Assembly: GCF_014648075.1 (NCBI RefSeq)
Contig: NZ_BMQK01000001.1
Coordinates: forward strand, 372,001 to 436,000
Source of the DNA: Streptomyces ruber
GTDB taxonomy: Bacteria; Actinomycetota; Actinomycetes; Streptomycetales; Streptomycetaceae
Direction: 5' to 3'
DNA length: 64,000 nucleotides
The notes below the pieces were generated by a model, which was not told the origin of the DNA, searched no databases, and saw only the letters and a list, made by a program, of their open reading frames with translations. Below, piece by piece: positions 34,598 to 43,760 of the stretch. The translations under genes and the position numbers were made by a program. Every line of letters begins with the position of its first letter. The stretch's first letter is position 1.

Positions 34598-35980
34598 ATG
34601 AGAACCTCCAGACCGTTCCGGCACCGGAGAACCTCCTCACGGACCCGGCTGGCCGCGCTGCTCACCGGCGTCTCGGTCGCCGCCGCGCTGCTGACCGGGG
34701 CCACGGCCGCCCACGCGGCCGACCCCCCGCTGCGGGACCTCGCCGACGCCAAGGGCAAGGCCATCGGCACGGCGGTCACCGGATCCAGGCTCACCGGCAC
34801 GTACGGGGAGATCGCCGGGACCCGGTTCAACTGGCTCACCCCCGGCAACGCCATGAAGTGGGAGTCGGTCGAGCCCTCCCGCGGCACGTACAACTGGGCC
34901 GAGGCCGACCGGATCGTCGAGTTCGCCGAGGCACACGGCCAGCGGGTGCGCGGCCACACCCTCGTCTGGCACAGCCAGAACCCGGGCTGGCTGACGAACG
35001 GCACCTGGACGGCCGACGAGCTGAGCGGGCTGCTGGACGACCACATCGCCACCGAGGTCGGCCGCTACAAGGGCCGGCTCGCCGCCTGGGACGTGGTGAA
35101 CGAGCCGTTCGACGAGGACGGCACCTACCGGCGGACCCTCTGGTACGACACCCTCGGCGAGGACTACATCGCCCAGGCCCTGACCGCGGCCCGCGCGGCC
35201 GACCCGAGCGCCGACCTGTACATCAACGACTACAACGTCGAGGGTGTCAACGCGAAGAGCACGGCGCTCTACAACCTGGTCAAGTCGCTCAAGGAGCGCG
35301 GCGTCCCGATCGACGGCGTCGGCCTCCAGGCGCACCTGATCCTCGGCCAGGTCCCCGCCACGCTCCAGCAGAACATCCAGCGCTTCGCCGACCTCGGCGT
35401 CGACGTGGCGATCACCGAGCTCGACATCCGGATGCAACTCCCCGCCACCCAGGCCGAGCTGGCGCAGCAGGCCGAGGAGTACGAGGCGGTGGTGGCCGCG
35501 TGCGTGGCGGTGAGCCGGTGCACGGGGGTCACCGTGTGGGGCTTCACGGACTCCGACTCGTGGATCCCGGACGTCTTCGAGGGCTACGGGGCGGCCACGC
35601 CGTACGACGAGAACTACGCACCCAAACCGGCGTACGGCGGCATCGCGACCGCGCTCGGCGGCACGACGACCACGCCGCCGCCGACGGACGCGTGCACGGC
35701 GACGTACACCGTGACCAGCCAGTGGAACACCGGCTTCACGGGTCAGGTGAGGATCGCCTGCTCGGGCGCGTCCCTGTCGTCCTGGAAGGTGGCGTGGACG
35801 TACGGCGCGGGCCAGCGGATCACCCAGGCGTGGAACGCCGCGTGCACCCAGACCGGCACACAGGTGAGCTGCGCCAACGCCGCGTACAACGGGGCCGTGC
35901 CGGACGGCGGCGCGGTGACGTTCGGCTTCAACGCGGCCTGGAGCGGCAGCAATCCGGTGCCGACGGTGACGCTGGCGTGA
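34598..35980 (+). CDS. Secreted endo-1,4-beta-xylanase, GH10 with CBM2
   Basis: 460 residues. Signal peptide residues 1-40 (basic start, hydrophobic LAALLTGVSVAAALLTGATA, cleavage after AAHA). GH10 barrel about 45-355, with acid/base Glu169 in WDVVNEPF and nucleophile Glu274 in AITELDIRM. A Thr/Pro linker (TTTTPPPTD) leads to a family-2 carbohydrate-binding module (about 365-460) with the surface aromatics SQWNTGF and WNAACTQ and a Cys pair. It cuts xylan outside the cell. ATG 34598 follows GGAGG. It lies just after the LacI gene, with a shared operator motif. Confidence 0.95.
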   Translation: MRTSRPFRHRRTSSRTRLAALLTGVSVAAALLTGATAAHAADPPLRDLADAKGKAIGTAVTGSRLTGTYGEIAGTRFNWLTPGNAMKWESVEPSRGTYNWAEADRIVEFAEAHGQRVRGHTLVWHSQNPGWLTNGTWTADELSGLLDDHIATEVGRYKGRLAAWDVVNEPFDEDGTYRRTLWYDTLGEDYIAQALTAARAADPSADLYINDYNVEGVNAKSTALYNLVKSLKERGVPIDGVGLQAHLILGQVPATLQQNIQRFADLGVDVAITELDIRMQLPATQAELAQQAEEYEAVVAACVAVSRCTGVTVWGFTDSDSWIPDVFEGYGAATPYDENYAPKPAYGGIATALGGTTTTPPPTDACTATYTVTSQWNTGFTGQVRIACSGASLSSWKVAWTYGAGQRITQAWNAACTQTGTQVSCANAAYNGAVPDGGAVTFGFNAAWSGSNPVPTVTLA

Positions 35981-36087
35981 CGTCCGGTCACGGGCACCGG
36001 GCCCGGCGCCGGCCGACCATGAGATTCTCCCGAGAATTCGGACCGGGAGGTACCCACGCGTAACATTTCGGACTTACGTTCTCACCT

Positions 36088-37167
36088 GTGACCGAACATG
36101 CGACCGAGCGCGTGGCCGACCGCACCGCCGGAGAAGACGAGTCCGCCGGCAGACGCGCGGGCCGGCGGCCCAGGGCGCTGAAGGCCGCCGGCCTCGTCCT
36201 CGCCGGTCTCCTCGTGCTCGGCGCGGGAGCGGCCGGCTGGACGTACCGGCACCTCGACGGGAACCTCACGAGCGTCGACGTCAACAACGCCCTCGGTGAC
36301 GACCGCCCCCCGAGGGCCATGACGACCCCGCAGGCGTCCCCCTCCGCCTCTCCCGTACCGAGCGGCTCCCTGAACATCCTCGTCCTCGGCTCCGACTCGC
36401 GCGGCGGGGCCGAGAACGCGAGGCTCGGCGGCGGCGAGGACTCCGGCGCCCGGTCCGACACGGCGATGGTGGTCCACCTCGGCGAGGGCCGCACGACGGC
36501 GACGGTCGTCAGCATCCCGCGCGACACCCTGGTCACCCGCCCGTCCTGCCCGCTGCCGTCCGGCCGTACGACGGCGCCGGCGTCCGGGGCCATGTTCAAC
36601 AGCGCCTACGCGGTGGGCGGCCCGATCTGCGCGGTGAAGACGGTGGAGTCCCTCACCGGCATCCGCATGGACCACTTCCTGGAGATCGACTTCTCCGGCT
36701 TCGCGGACCTGGTCGACGCGCTGGGCGGGGTGACGGTCACGACGGACGAGGACATCGACGACGAGGACAGCCACCTGACGCTGCCGGCCGGCACCCACCA
36801 CCTCGACGGCGAGCAGGCCCTCGCCCTGGCCCGCACCCGCCACGGCACGGGCGACGGCAGCGACCTCGGCCGCATAGGCCTGCAGCAGGAACTGGTGAAG
36901 GCCCTCCTCGACCAGGTGTCGACCACCAACCTGCTCACCAGCCCCTCGAAGCTCTACCGGGTCGCCGACACGGCCACGGCCGCCCTGACGACGGACACGG
37001 ACCTGGACTCCCTGAGTGCCCTGACGGGCCTGGGCCGCAGCCTCGCCGACCTCACCTCCGACCAGGTCGACATGGTGACGATGCCGGTCGTCCCGGCGCC
37101 CTCGGACGCCAACCGGGTGGTGACGAAGGAGCCGGAGGCGACGGAGCTGTGGGAGTCGCTGCGGTAG
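36088..37167 (+). CDS. LytR-CpsA-Psr (LCP) family cell-wall glycopolymer transferase
   Basis: 359 residues. Cytoplasmic basic N terminus, one membrane helix (about 32-50, AAGLVLAGLLVLGAGAAGW), then an extracellular LCP domain. ILVLGSDSRGG, RSDTAMVVHL and VSIPRDTLV hold the conserved Asp and Arg residues that bind the pyrophosphate lipid. LARTRHGTGDGSDLGRIGLQ is the C-terminal motif. LCP proteins attach teichoic or teichuronic acids and other glycopolymers to peptidoglycan. The start is GTG 36088; it is monocistronic by appearance. Confidence 0.92.
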   Translation: MTEHATERVADRTAGEDESAGRRAGRRPRALKAAGLVLAGLLVLGAGAAGWTYRHLDGNLTSVDVNNALGDDRPPRAMTTPQASPSASPVPSGSLNILVLGSDSRGGAENARLGGGEDSGARSDTAMVVHLGEGRTTATVVSIPRDTLVTRPSCPLPSGRTTAPASGAMFNSAYAVGGPICAVKTVESLTGIRMDHFLEIDFSGFADLVDALGGVTVTTDEDIDDEDSHLTLPAGTHHLDGEQALALARTRHGTGDGSDLGRIGLQQELVKALLDQVSTTNLLTSPSKLYRVADTATAALTTDTDLDSLSALTGLGRSLADLTSDQVDMVTMPVVPAPSDANRVVTKEPEATELWESLR

Positions 37168-37191
37168 CCGGAGAAACTTTTCTCGCGGCCG

Positions 37192-37218
37192 TGTCGATCC
37201 GGCCGCCCTCCGTTCGAC
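37192..37218 (+). promoter_or_regulatory. Probable ECF42-type promoter
   Basis: TGTCGA at 37192-37197, a 17-base spacer, then CGAC at 37215-37218, located 51 bases before the YCII start. This is the -35/-10 pattern I recall for ECF42 sigma factors, which control the YCII (DGPF) gene next to them. Confidence 0.65.
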
Positions 37219-37268
37219 GCAGAGGGTGAGAGGCGGGGAACGGCCCCGCCGCACACCGAGGAGCGACC

Positions 37269-37622
37269 GTGCCCCGCTTCATGACCCTGGTGCAGTACGA
37301 CGAGTCCGCCCTCCCCGCGGGGAGCCCCGGCCCGGAGGCCGAGCGCCGGATGGGCGAGCTGCTGGAGGAGATCACCAAGGCGGGGGTCATGCTCGACACC
37401 GCCGGACTGATGCCGTCCGCGCAGAGCAAGAAGGTGCGCCTGGAGGAAGGGGAACTGTCCGTCACGGACGGGCCGTTCACCGAGTCGAAGGAGATCGTGG
37501 GCGGGTACGCGCTCATGCAGTGCAAGGACCTGGCCGAGGCCGTCGAGTGGACGAAGCGCTTCGTCCGGGCGCACGAGGGGCTGGCCGTCACCTGCGAGGT
37601 GCGGGAGATCGTCGAGGGCTGA
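37269..37622 (+). CDS. YCII-related (DGPF) protein
   Basis: 117 residues with the ferredoxin-like YCII fold. FMTLVQYDESALPAGSPGPE at the N terminus, the name-giving SVTDGPFTESKEIVGGYALM in the middle, and LAEAVEWTKRFVRAHEG. DGPF proteins are genetically tied to ECF42 sigma factors, and one follows 59 bases downstream. Their biochemical role is not settled. Expression from the promoter at 37192-37218 is predicted. Confidence 0.9.
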   Translation: MPRFMTLVQYDESALPAGSPGPEAERRMGELLEEITKAGVMLDTAGLMPSAQSKKVRLEEGELSVTDGPFTESKEIVGGYALMQCKDLAEAVEWTKRFVRAHEGLAVTCEVREIVEG

Positions 37623-37681
37623 TCGAGGGCCGACGAGACACGTCTTGCCCGGATGTCCGTTCGCGTGTCGGATGGTGGGCC

Positions 37682-39028
37682 GTGACACCACAGCCCACCA
37701 CCGGCCCGGACGGTCCCGGCACCGGCGCCACCTGTGACACCGAGGTGGCCGCCGCCGTCGAGACCGTCTTCCGCATCGAGTCCCCGCGCGTCGTCGCCGC
37801 CGTCGCCCGCATCGTGCGGGACGTCGGCATCGCGGCGGAACTGGCCCAGGACGCGCTGGTCGCGGCGCTGGAGCAGTGGCCGCGGGACGGGGTGCCGGAC
37901 CGCCCGGGCGCCTGGCTGACGGCCGCCGCCAGGAACCGCGCGATCGACCTCGTACGCCGGCGCGAGCGGTACGCGCGCAAGCTGGAGGAGGTCGGGCGGG
38001 ACCTGACCGCCGCCGGCGCGCACCACCTCGACGCGCCCGCCGACCCGGACGACATCGACGACGACCTGCTGCGGCTGATCTTCACCGTCTGCCACCCCGT
38101 CCTGTCCGCCGAGGCCCGCATCGCGCTCACCCTGCGCCTCCTCGGCGGGCTGACCACGGCCGAGATCGCCCGCGCGGTGCTGGCCCCGGAGGCGACCGTG
38201 GCGCAGCGGATCGTGCGCGCCAAACGGACCCTCGCCACCAGGAACGTCGCCTTCGAGGTGCCGTACGGCCCGGACCGCGAGGCCCGGCTCGGTTCCGTCC
38301 TCGAAGTGATCTACCTGATCTTCAACGAGGGTTACGCGGCCACCGCGGGCGACGACTGGCTGCGGCCCGGCCTGTGCGAGGACGCCCTCCGGCTCGCGCG
38401 CGTGCTCGTCCGGCTCATGCCCAAGGAGTCCGAGGTGCACGGACTGCAGGCGCTGCTGGAGCTCCAGGCGTCGCGCACGGCCGCCCGCACCGGGCCCTCC
38501 GGCGAGCCGGTGCTGCTGGAGGACCAGGACCGGCGCCGCTGGAACCGCCTGCTGATCACCCGCGGGTACGACGCCCTCGCCCGGGCGGGCGCCACCTCCT
38601 CGGGCGCTCCCGGCCCGTACGTCCTCCAGGCCGCCATCGCGGCCTGTCACGCCCGGGCGCACCGGTACGAGGAGACCGACTGGACGCGCATCGCCACCCT
38701 GTACCGGCTGCTGGCCGCCCGTTCTCCGTCCCCGGTGGTCGAGCTGAACCGCGCGGTCGCCGTCGCGATGGCCGAGGGCCCGGGCCCGGCCCTGGAGATC
38801 GTCGACTCCCTCGCCGCCGCGCCCGCGCTGCGGGACTACCACCTGCTGCCGAGTGTCCGCGGCGACCTGCTCGCCCGGCTCGGCCGTACGGAGGAGGCGG
38901 GCGCGGAGTTCGGGCGGGCGGCCGGGCTGGCGCGCAACGGGCGCGAGCGGGAGCTGCTGCTGGCCCGCGCGCGGGCGCTCAGACCGGGTGCCCGACCAGC
39001 ATCGTCGGCGCCCCCGCCACCCGCGTGA
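37682..39028 (+). CDS. ECF sigma factor, ECF42 group, with C-terminal TPR-like extension
   Basis: 448 residues, far longer than the 180-200 of ordinary ECF sigma factors. Region 2 reads ESPRVVAAVARIVRDVGIAA and NRAIDLVRRRERY; region 4 reads LTTAEIARAVLAPEATVAQR. The long helical extension (about 200-440) contains YEETDWTRIATLYRLLAARS and VVELNRAVAVAMAEGPGPAL, typical of ECF42 and needed for their activity. No anti-sigma gene is present. GTG 37682 starts MTPQPTTGPDGPGTGATCDT. Its 3' end overlaps the convergent methyltransferase gene by 50 bases. Confidence 0.9.
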   Translation: MTPQPTTGPDGPGTGATCDTEVAAAVETVFRIESPRVVAAVARIVRDVGIAAELAQDALVAALEQWPRDGVPDRPGAWLTAAARNRAIDLVRRRERYARKLEEVGRDLTAAGAHHLDAPADPDDIDDDLLRLIFTVCHPVLSAEARIALTLRLLGGLTTAEIARAVLAPEATVAQRIVRAKRTLATRNVAFEVPYGPDREARLGSVLEVIYLIFNEGYAATAGDDWLRPGLCEDALRLARVLVRLMPKESEVHGLQALLELQASRTAARTGPSGEPVLLEDQDRRRWNRLLITRGYDALARAGATSSGAPGPYVLQAAIAACHARAHRYEETDWTRIATLYRLLAARSPSPVVELNRAVAVAMAEGPGPALEIVDSLAAAPALRDYHLLPSVRGDLLARLGRTEEAGAEFGRAAGLARNGRERELLLARARALRPGARPASSAPPPPA

Positions 39029-40184
39029 GGAACACCGTCGCCGCGTTCGGCCCCTGCGGCTTCACCTTGCGGCGCAGCTCCTCCGGCTCCACCGCCGAGC
39101 CGCGTTTCTTCACCGTCAGCACGCCGACCTCCCGCTCCCGCAGCAGGGCCTTCAGCTTCTTCACGTTGAAGGGGAGCCGGTCGGTGACGCGGTAGGCGGT
39201 GGCGTACTCCGTCGGCCGGAGCTCGTCGGCGGTGACGTACGCGATCGTCGCGTCGATCAGCCCGCCGCCGACCTCCTCGGCGACCTCGGCCACGAGGTGT
39301 GCGCGGATGACGGCCCCGTCGGGCTCGTACAGGTAGTTCCCGACGGGGCGCACCGGCGGATCGGGCAGCCCACGGCCGGTGAGCGTGCGCGGCCCGGGGA
39401 GCAGGGTGGCCCGTACGGACCCGGGCCCCCGCCCCGTCCCCGCCTCCTCGCCGAACCACAGCACCGCCTCCTTCACGTCGCCGCCGTCCGAGATCCACTC
39501 GGCCCCGGCCTCGGCCGGGACGGTCTCGTGGGGGATGCCCGGGGCGATCTTCAGCGCCGCGTGCGGGGCGCTGCGGGCCGCCTCGACGGCCCAGGAGAGC
39601 GGGGGCGAGTACGCCTCGGGGTCGAAGACGCGGCCGCGGCCGCCGCGCCGGGCGGGGTCGACGAAGACCGCGTCGTACGGGGCGGTGTCCACGTCCGTGA
39701 CGTCCGCCTCCCGCACCTCGATCAGCTCGGACAGGCCGAGCGCCGCCGCGTTCGCCCGGGCCACCGCCGCCGTCAGCGGGTCGTGGTCCACCGCCAGTAC
39801 CCGGATGCCCGCGCGCGCGAGCGCGATCGCGTCCCCTCCGACGCCGCAGCACAGGTCGGCCACGGAGCCGACACCGAGGGCGCGCAAGCGCTCGGCCCGG
39901 TACGTCGCCACCGTCGTCCGTGTCGACTGTTCGACCCCGTTCGGCGTGAAAAACATGCGCTCCGCGTCGATGGCGCCGAACTTCGCCTCCGCCCGCCGAC
40001 GCAGCCGCGCCTGCGCGAGCGCCGCCGAGACGAGGCCGGCCGGATGGTCGCGGCGCAGCCGGGTCGCGACCCCGAGTTCCTGGTCGGGCCGGGTACCGCG
40101 CACCTCGTCGAGGAGGGCGCGGCCCTCGGGGGTGAGGAGGGCGGCGAGGGTGCTGAGGGGAGCCGGCTCGGCGAGGTCGTTCAC
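38979..40184 (-). CDS. Class I SAM-dependent methyltransferase with THUMP-like C-terminal domain
   Basis: 401 residues from GTG 40184, a start without a clear ribosome-binding site and therefore uncertain. The SAM-binding core is VADLCCGVGGDAIALARAGI, then VLAVDHDPLTAAVARANAAA and YDAVFVDPARRGGRGRVFDP, an DPxR-type catalytic loop. The C-terminal part (about 310-401, RVTDRLPFNVKKLKALLRER) matches the THUMP-like domain that follows this methyltransferase family. The target is unknown, with RNA likely from the domain. Convergent overlap with the ECF gene; divergent from the deacetylase. Confidence 0.85.
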   Translation of the reverse strand: MNDLAEPAPLSTLAALLTPEGRALLDEVRGTRPDQELGVATRLRRDHPAGLVSAALAQARLRRRAEAKFGAIDAERMFFTPNGVEQSTRTTVATYRAERLRALGVGSVADLCCGVGGDAIALARAGIRVLAVDHDPLTAAVARANAAALGLSELIEVREADVTDVDTAPYDAVFVDPARRGGRGRVFDPEAYSPPLSWAVEAARSAPHAALKIAPGIPHETVPAEAGAEWISDGGDVKEAVLWFGEEAGTGRGPGSVRATLLPGPRTLTGRGLPDPPVRPVGNYLYEPDGAVIRAHLVAEVAEEVGGGLIDATIAYVTADELRPTEYATAYRVTDRLPFNVKKLKALLREREVGVLTVKKRGSAVEPEELRRKVKPQGPNAATVFLTRVAGAPTMLVGHPV

Positions 40185-40274
40185 CGGGACATTGTGGGCC
40201 AGTCGGTGGACCGTGCGCGTCCGGATGCGGTGTCGGGCCCGGCGGCGGACCTGGGGCTGGGAGGATGCGACACC

Positions 40275-41231
40275 ATGGGATTCGTACGACAAAATGATCA
40301 AAAGCGTGCGAAGTGGACAATGGTGCGGGCGTCGGCGCGGGCGGGCGCGGCCGTGCTCGCCCTCATGCTCCTCGCCTCCGCGGGCGGGTGCGGCGAAGGG
40401 GCGGCCCGGGCCGACCGGGAAGCCCCGCCCGCCCACGGTCAGGAGGGCCGGTTCGCCGCGCCTCCCGCCCGCTCCCTCGAGCGGTACGCCGACGAACTGC
40501 GCCGCTCCTACGCGGCCCGGGTGACCGCCGCCCGGCGGTGGGGGCTCGAAAAGGTGCCCCTGCTGCCGCCCGCGCCCCCGGCGCGCAAGCCGAAGGTGAC
40601 GACCCGTGAGGGGTTCGAGGTCGACGGGCACGCGGAGCACGGTCTCCCGCCCGTCTTCACCACCGTCCCCACCGAGCGCAAGGTCGTCTTCCTCACCATC
40701 GACGACGGAGCCGAGAAGGATCCGGCGTTCCTGCGGATGATGAGCGAGCTGAACATCCCGTACAGCGCCTTCCTCAGCGACTACGTGGTGAAGGACGACT
40801 ACGACTACTTCCGGCGCATGCGCGACCGCGGGGCCACCCTGAACAACCACACCCTCCACCACCGTGTCCTGCCCCACCTGTCGTACGCGGCGCAGAAGCG
40901 CGAGATCTGCGGGATGCAGGACGTCGTCCAGAAACGGTTCGGCACCCGGCCGAAGCTCTTCCGGCCGCCGTACGGCGAGTACGACCGCGACACCCTGCGC
41001 GCCGCCAAGGCCTGCGGCATCGAGGCCGTGCCGCTGTGGAACGCGGAGGTCTACGTCGACCGCTGGGAGTACCGCGAGTGGGACCGCGACATCCACCCCG
41101 GCGACATCGTCCTCACCCACTTCCGGGGGAAGCGCAACTGGGACGGCACGATGTCCGACATGGTCCGCCGCTTCCTGAAGCTGGTGACGGACAAGGGGTA
41201 CGCGGTGGCCCGGCTGGAGGACTACCTCTGA
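40275..41231 (+). CDS. Polysaccharide deacetylase (NodB/CE4), exported
   Basis: 318 residues. N-terminal basic segment, then a hydrophobic helix (ASARAGAAVLALMLLASAGG) ending at a Cys that is only a weak lipobox. The NodB domain (about 130-310) shows motif 1 LTIDDGAEKD (catalytic and metal Asp), motif 2 NNHTLHHRVLPHLS (metal His pair) and motif 3 RPPYGEYDRDTL. It probably deacetylates cell-wall or chitin-type N-acetyl groups outside the membrane. The start is ATG 40275. Monocistronic; the CIRCE element of groES begins 43 bases after the stop. Confidence 0.9.
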   Translation: MGFVRQNDQKRAKWTMVRASARAGAAVLALMLLASAGGCGEGAARADREAPPAHGQEGRFAAPPARSLERYADELRRSYAARVTAARRWGLEKVPLLPPAPPARKPKVTTREGFEVDGHAEHGLPPVFTTVPTERKVVFLTIDDGAEKDPAFLRMMSELNIPYSAFLSDYVVKDDYDYFRRMRDRGATLNNHTLHHRVLPHLSYAAQKREICGMQDVVQKRFGTRPKLFRPPYGEYDRDTLRAAKACGIEAVPLWNAEVYVDRWEYREWDRDIHPGDIVLTHFRGKRNWDGTMSDMVRRFLKLVTDKGYAVARLEDYL

Positions 41232-41274
41232 GGGGGCGCCGGAAGGCACCGGTGGCGACGCCGCACGCACGTGA

Positions 41275-41301
41275 TTGGCACTCCGCTTGACCGAGTGCTA
41301 A
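41275..41301. promoter_or_regulatory. CIRCE element 1 (HrcA operator) overlapping the groES promoter
   Basis: TTGGCACTC (41275-41283), nine bases, GAGTGCTAA (41293-41301): 1 mismatch from the CIRCE consensus. TTGACC at 41287-41292 and CATAGT at 41309-41314 (16-base spacer) form a likely vegetative promoter, so HrcA bound here would block RNA polymerase. Confidence 0.92.
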
Positions 41302-41321
41302 TCGCGGTCATAGTCTCAGGT

Positions 41322-41348
41322 CTGGCACTCCCCCCTGGAGAGTGCCAA
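41322..41348. promoter_or_regulatory. CIRCE element 2 (HrcA operator)
   Basis: CTGGCACTC (41322-41330), nine bases, GAGTGCCAA (41340-41348). The second inverted repeat, 47 bases after the first, lies in the transcribed leader. Two CIRCE copies before groES are usual for Streptomyces groES-groEL1. Confidence 0.88.
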
Positions 41349-41447
41349 CAACGCGACGGGCAGGTCCGGCACCCGCGACGACGGATCGACCTGGTCGCCA
41401 CCTCAGACAGTTAACCCCGTGAGATCTCCGAAGGGGGAGGTCGGATC

Positions 41448-41756
41448 GTGACGACCGCCAGCTCCAAGGTTGCCATCAAGCCGCTCGAGGACCGCATCGT
41501 GGTCCAGCCGCTGGACGCCGAGCAGACCACGGCCTCTGGCCTGGTCATCCCGGACACCGCGAAGGAGAAGCCCCAGGAGGGCGTCGTCCTCGCCGTGGGC
41601 CCGGGCCGCTTCGAGAACGGCGAGCGCCTGCCGCTCGACGTGACCGTCGGCGACGTGGTGCTCTACAGCAAGTACGGCGGCACCGAGGTGAAGTACTCGG
41701 GCGAGGAGTACCTCGTCCTCTCGGCCCGCGACGTGCTCGCGATCATCGAGAAGTAA
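41448..41756 (+). CDS. groES: Co-chaperonin GroES
   Basis: 102 residues, the heptameric lid of Gro[22 protein letters not shown] begins the roll, [20 protein letters not shown] is the mobile loop, and [20 protein letters not shown] ends it. The GTG at 41448 follows GGGGGAGG. Heat-inducible through HrcA/CIRCE, and cotranscribed with groEL 124 bases downstream. Confidence 0.98.
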   Translation: MTTASSKVAIKPLEDRIVVQPLDAEQTTASGLVIPDTAKEKPQEGVVLAVGPGRFENGERLPLDVTVGDVVLYSKYGGTEVKYSGEEYLVLSARDVLAIIEK

Positions 41757-41856
41757 GTCGACTCACCTCGACGCTCTTTCAGCTCAGCGACTGCGCCCTG
41801 GCCCCCTGCGACCCCTAAGAAGCCGGGCGCCGGGGCGCAGTCAGTTTCTCCCCTAG

Positions 41857-43506
<1,650 letters not shown>

Positions 43507-43529
43507 CGCACGCCGGCAGGCTTGAGCGG

Positions 43530-43560
43530 AGGCCCGGCACCCTGACGGGGTGCCGGGCCT
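43530..43560 (+). terminator. Terminator after groEL1
   Basis: AGGCCCGGCACC pairs with GGTGCCGGGCCT around CTGACGG (12-pair stem, 43530-43541 with 43549-43560). It has no T-run, as is common in Streptomyces. Confidence 0.75.
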
Positions 43561-43760
43561 CCGCGCAGTGGCAGCGCAGGCAACGGCGGTTCCCGGCGTT
43601 CCCGCCGGCCAGTGAACGGGGGCCGTGCGGACGGCCGTACACGGCCGAGGCGAAGGGTCGTGGACGGCCTGGGGGCAGCTCTCCGGTGACCGTCACCTGA
43701 TCGGGTACGCCCTCTCGTATCCGGCATGGGATCCGTGGGCCCCTGCCAATATCCGCGGGT

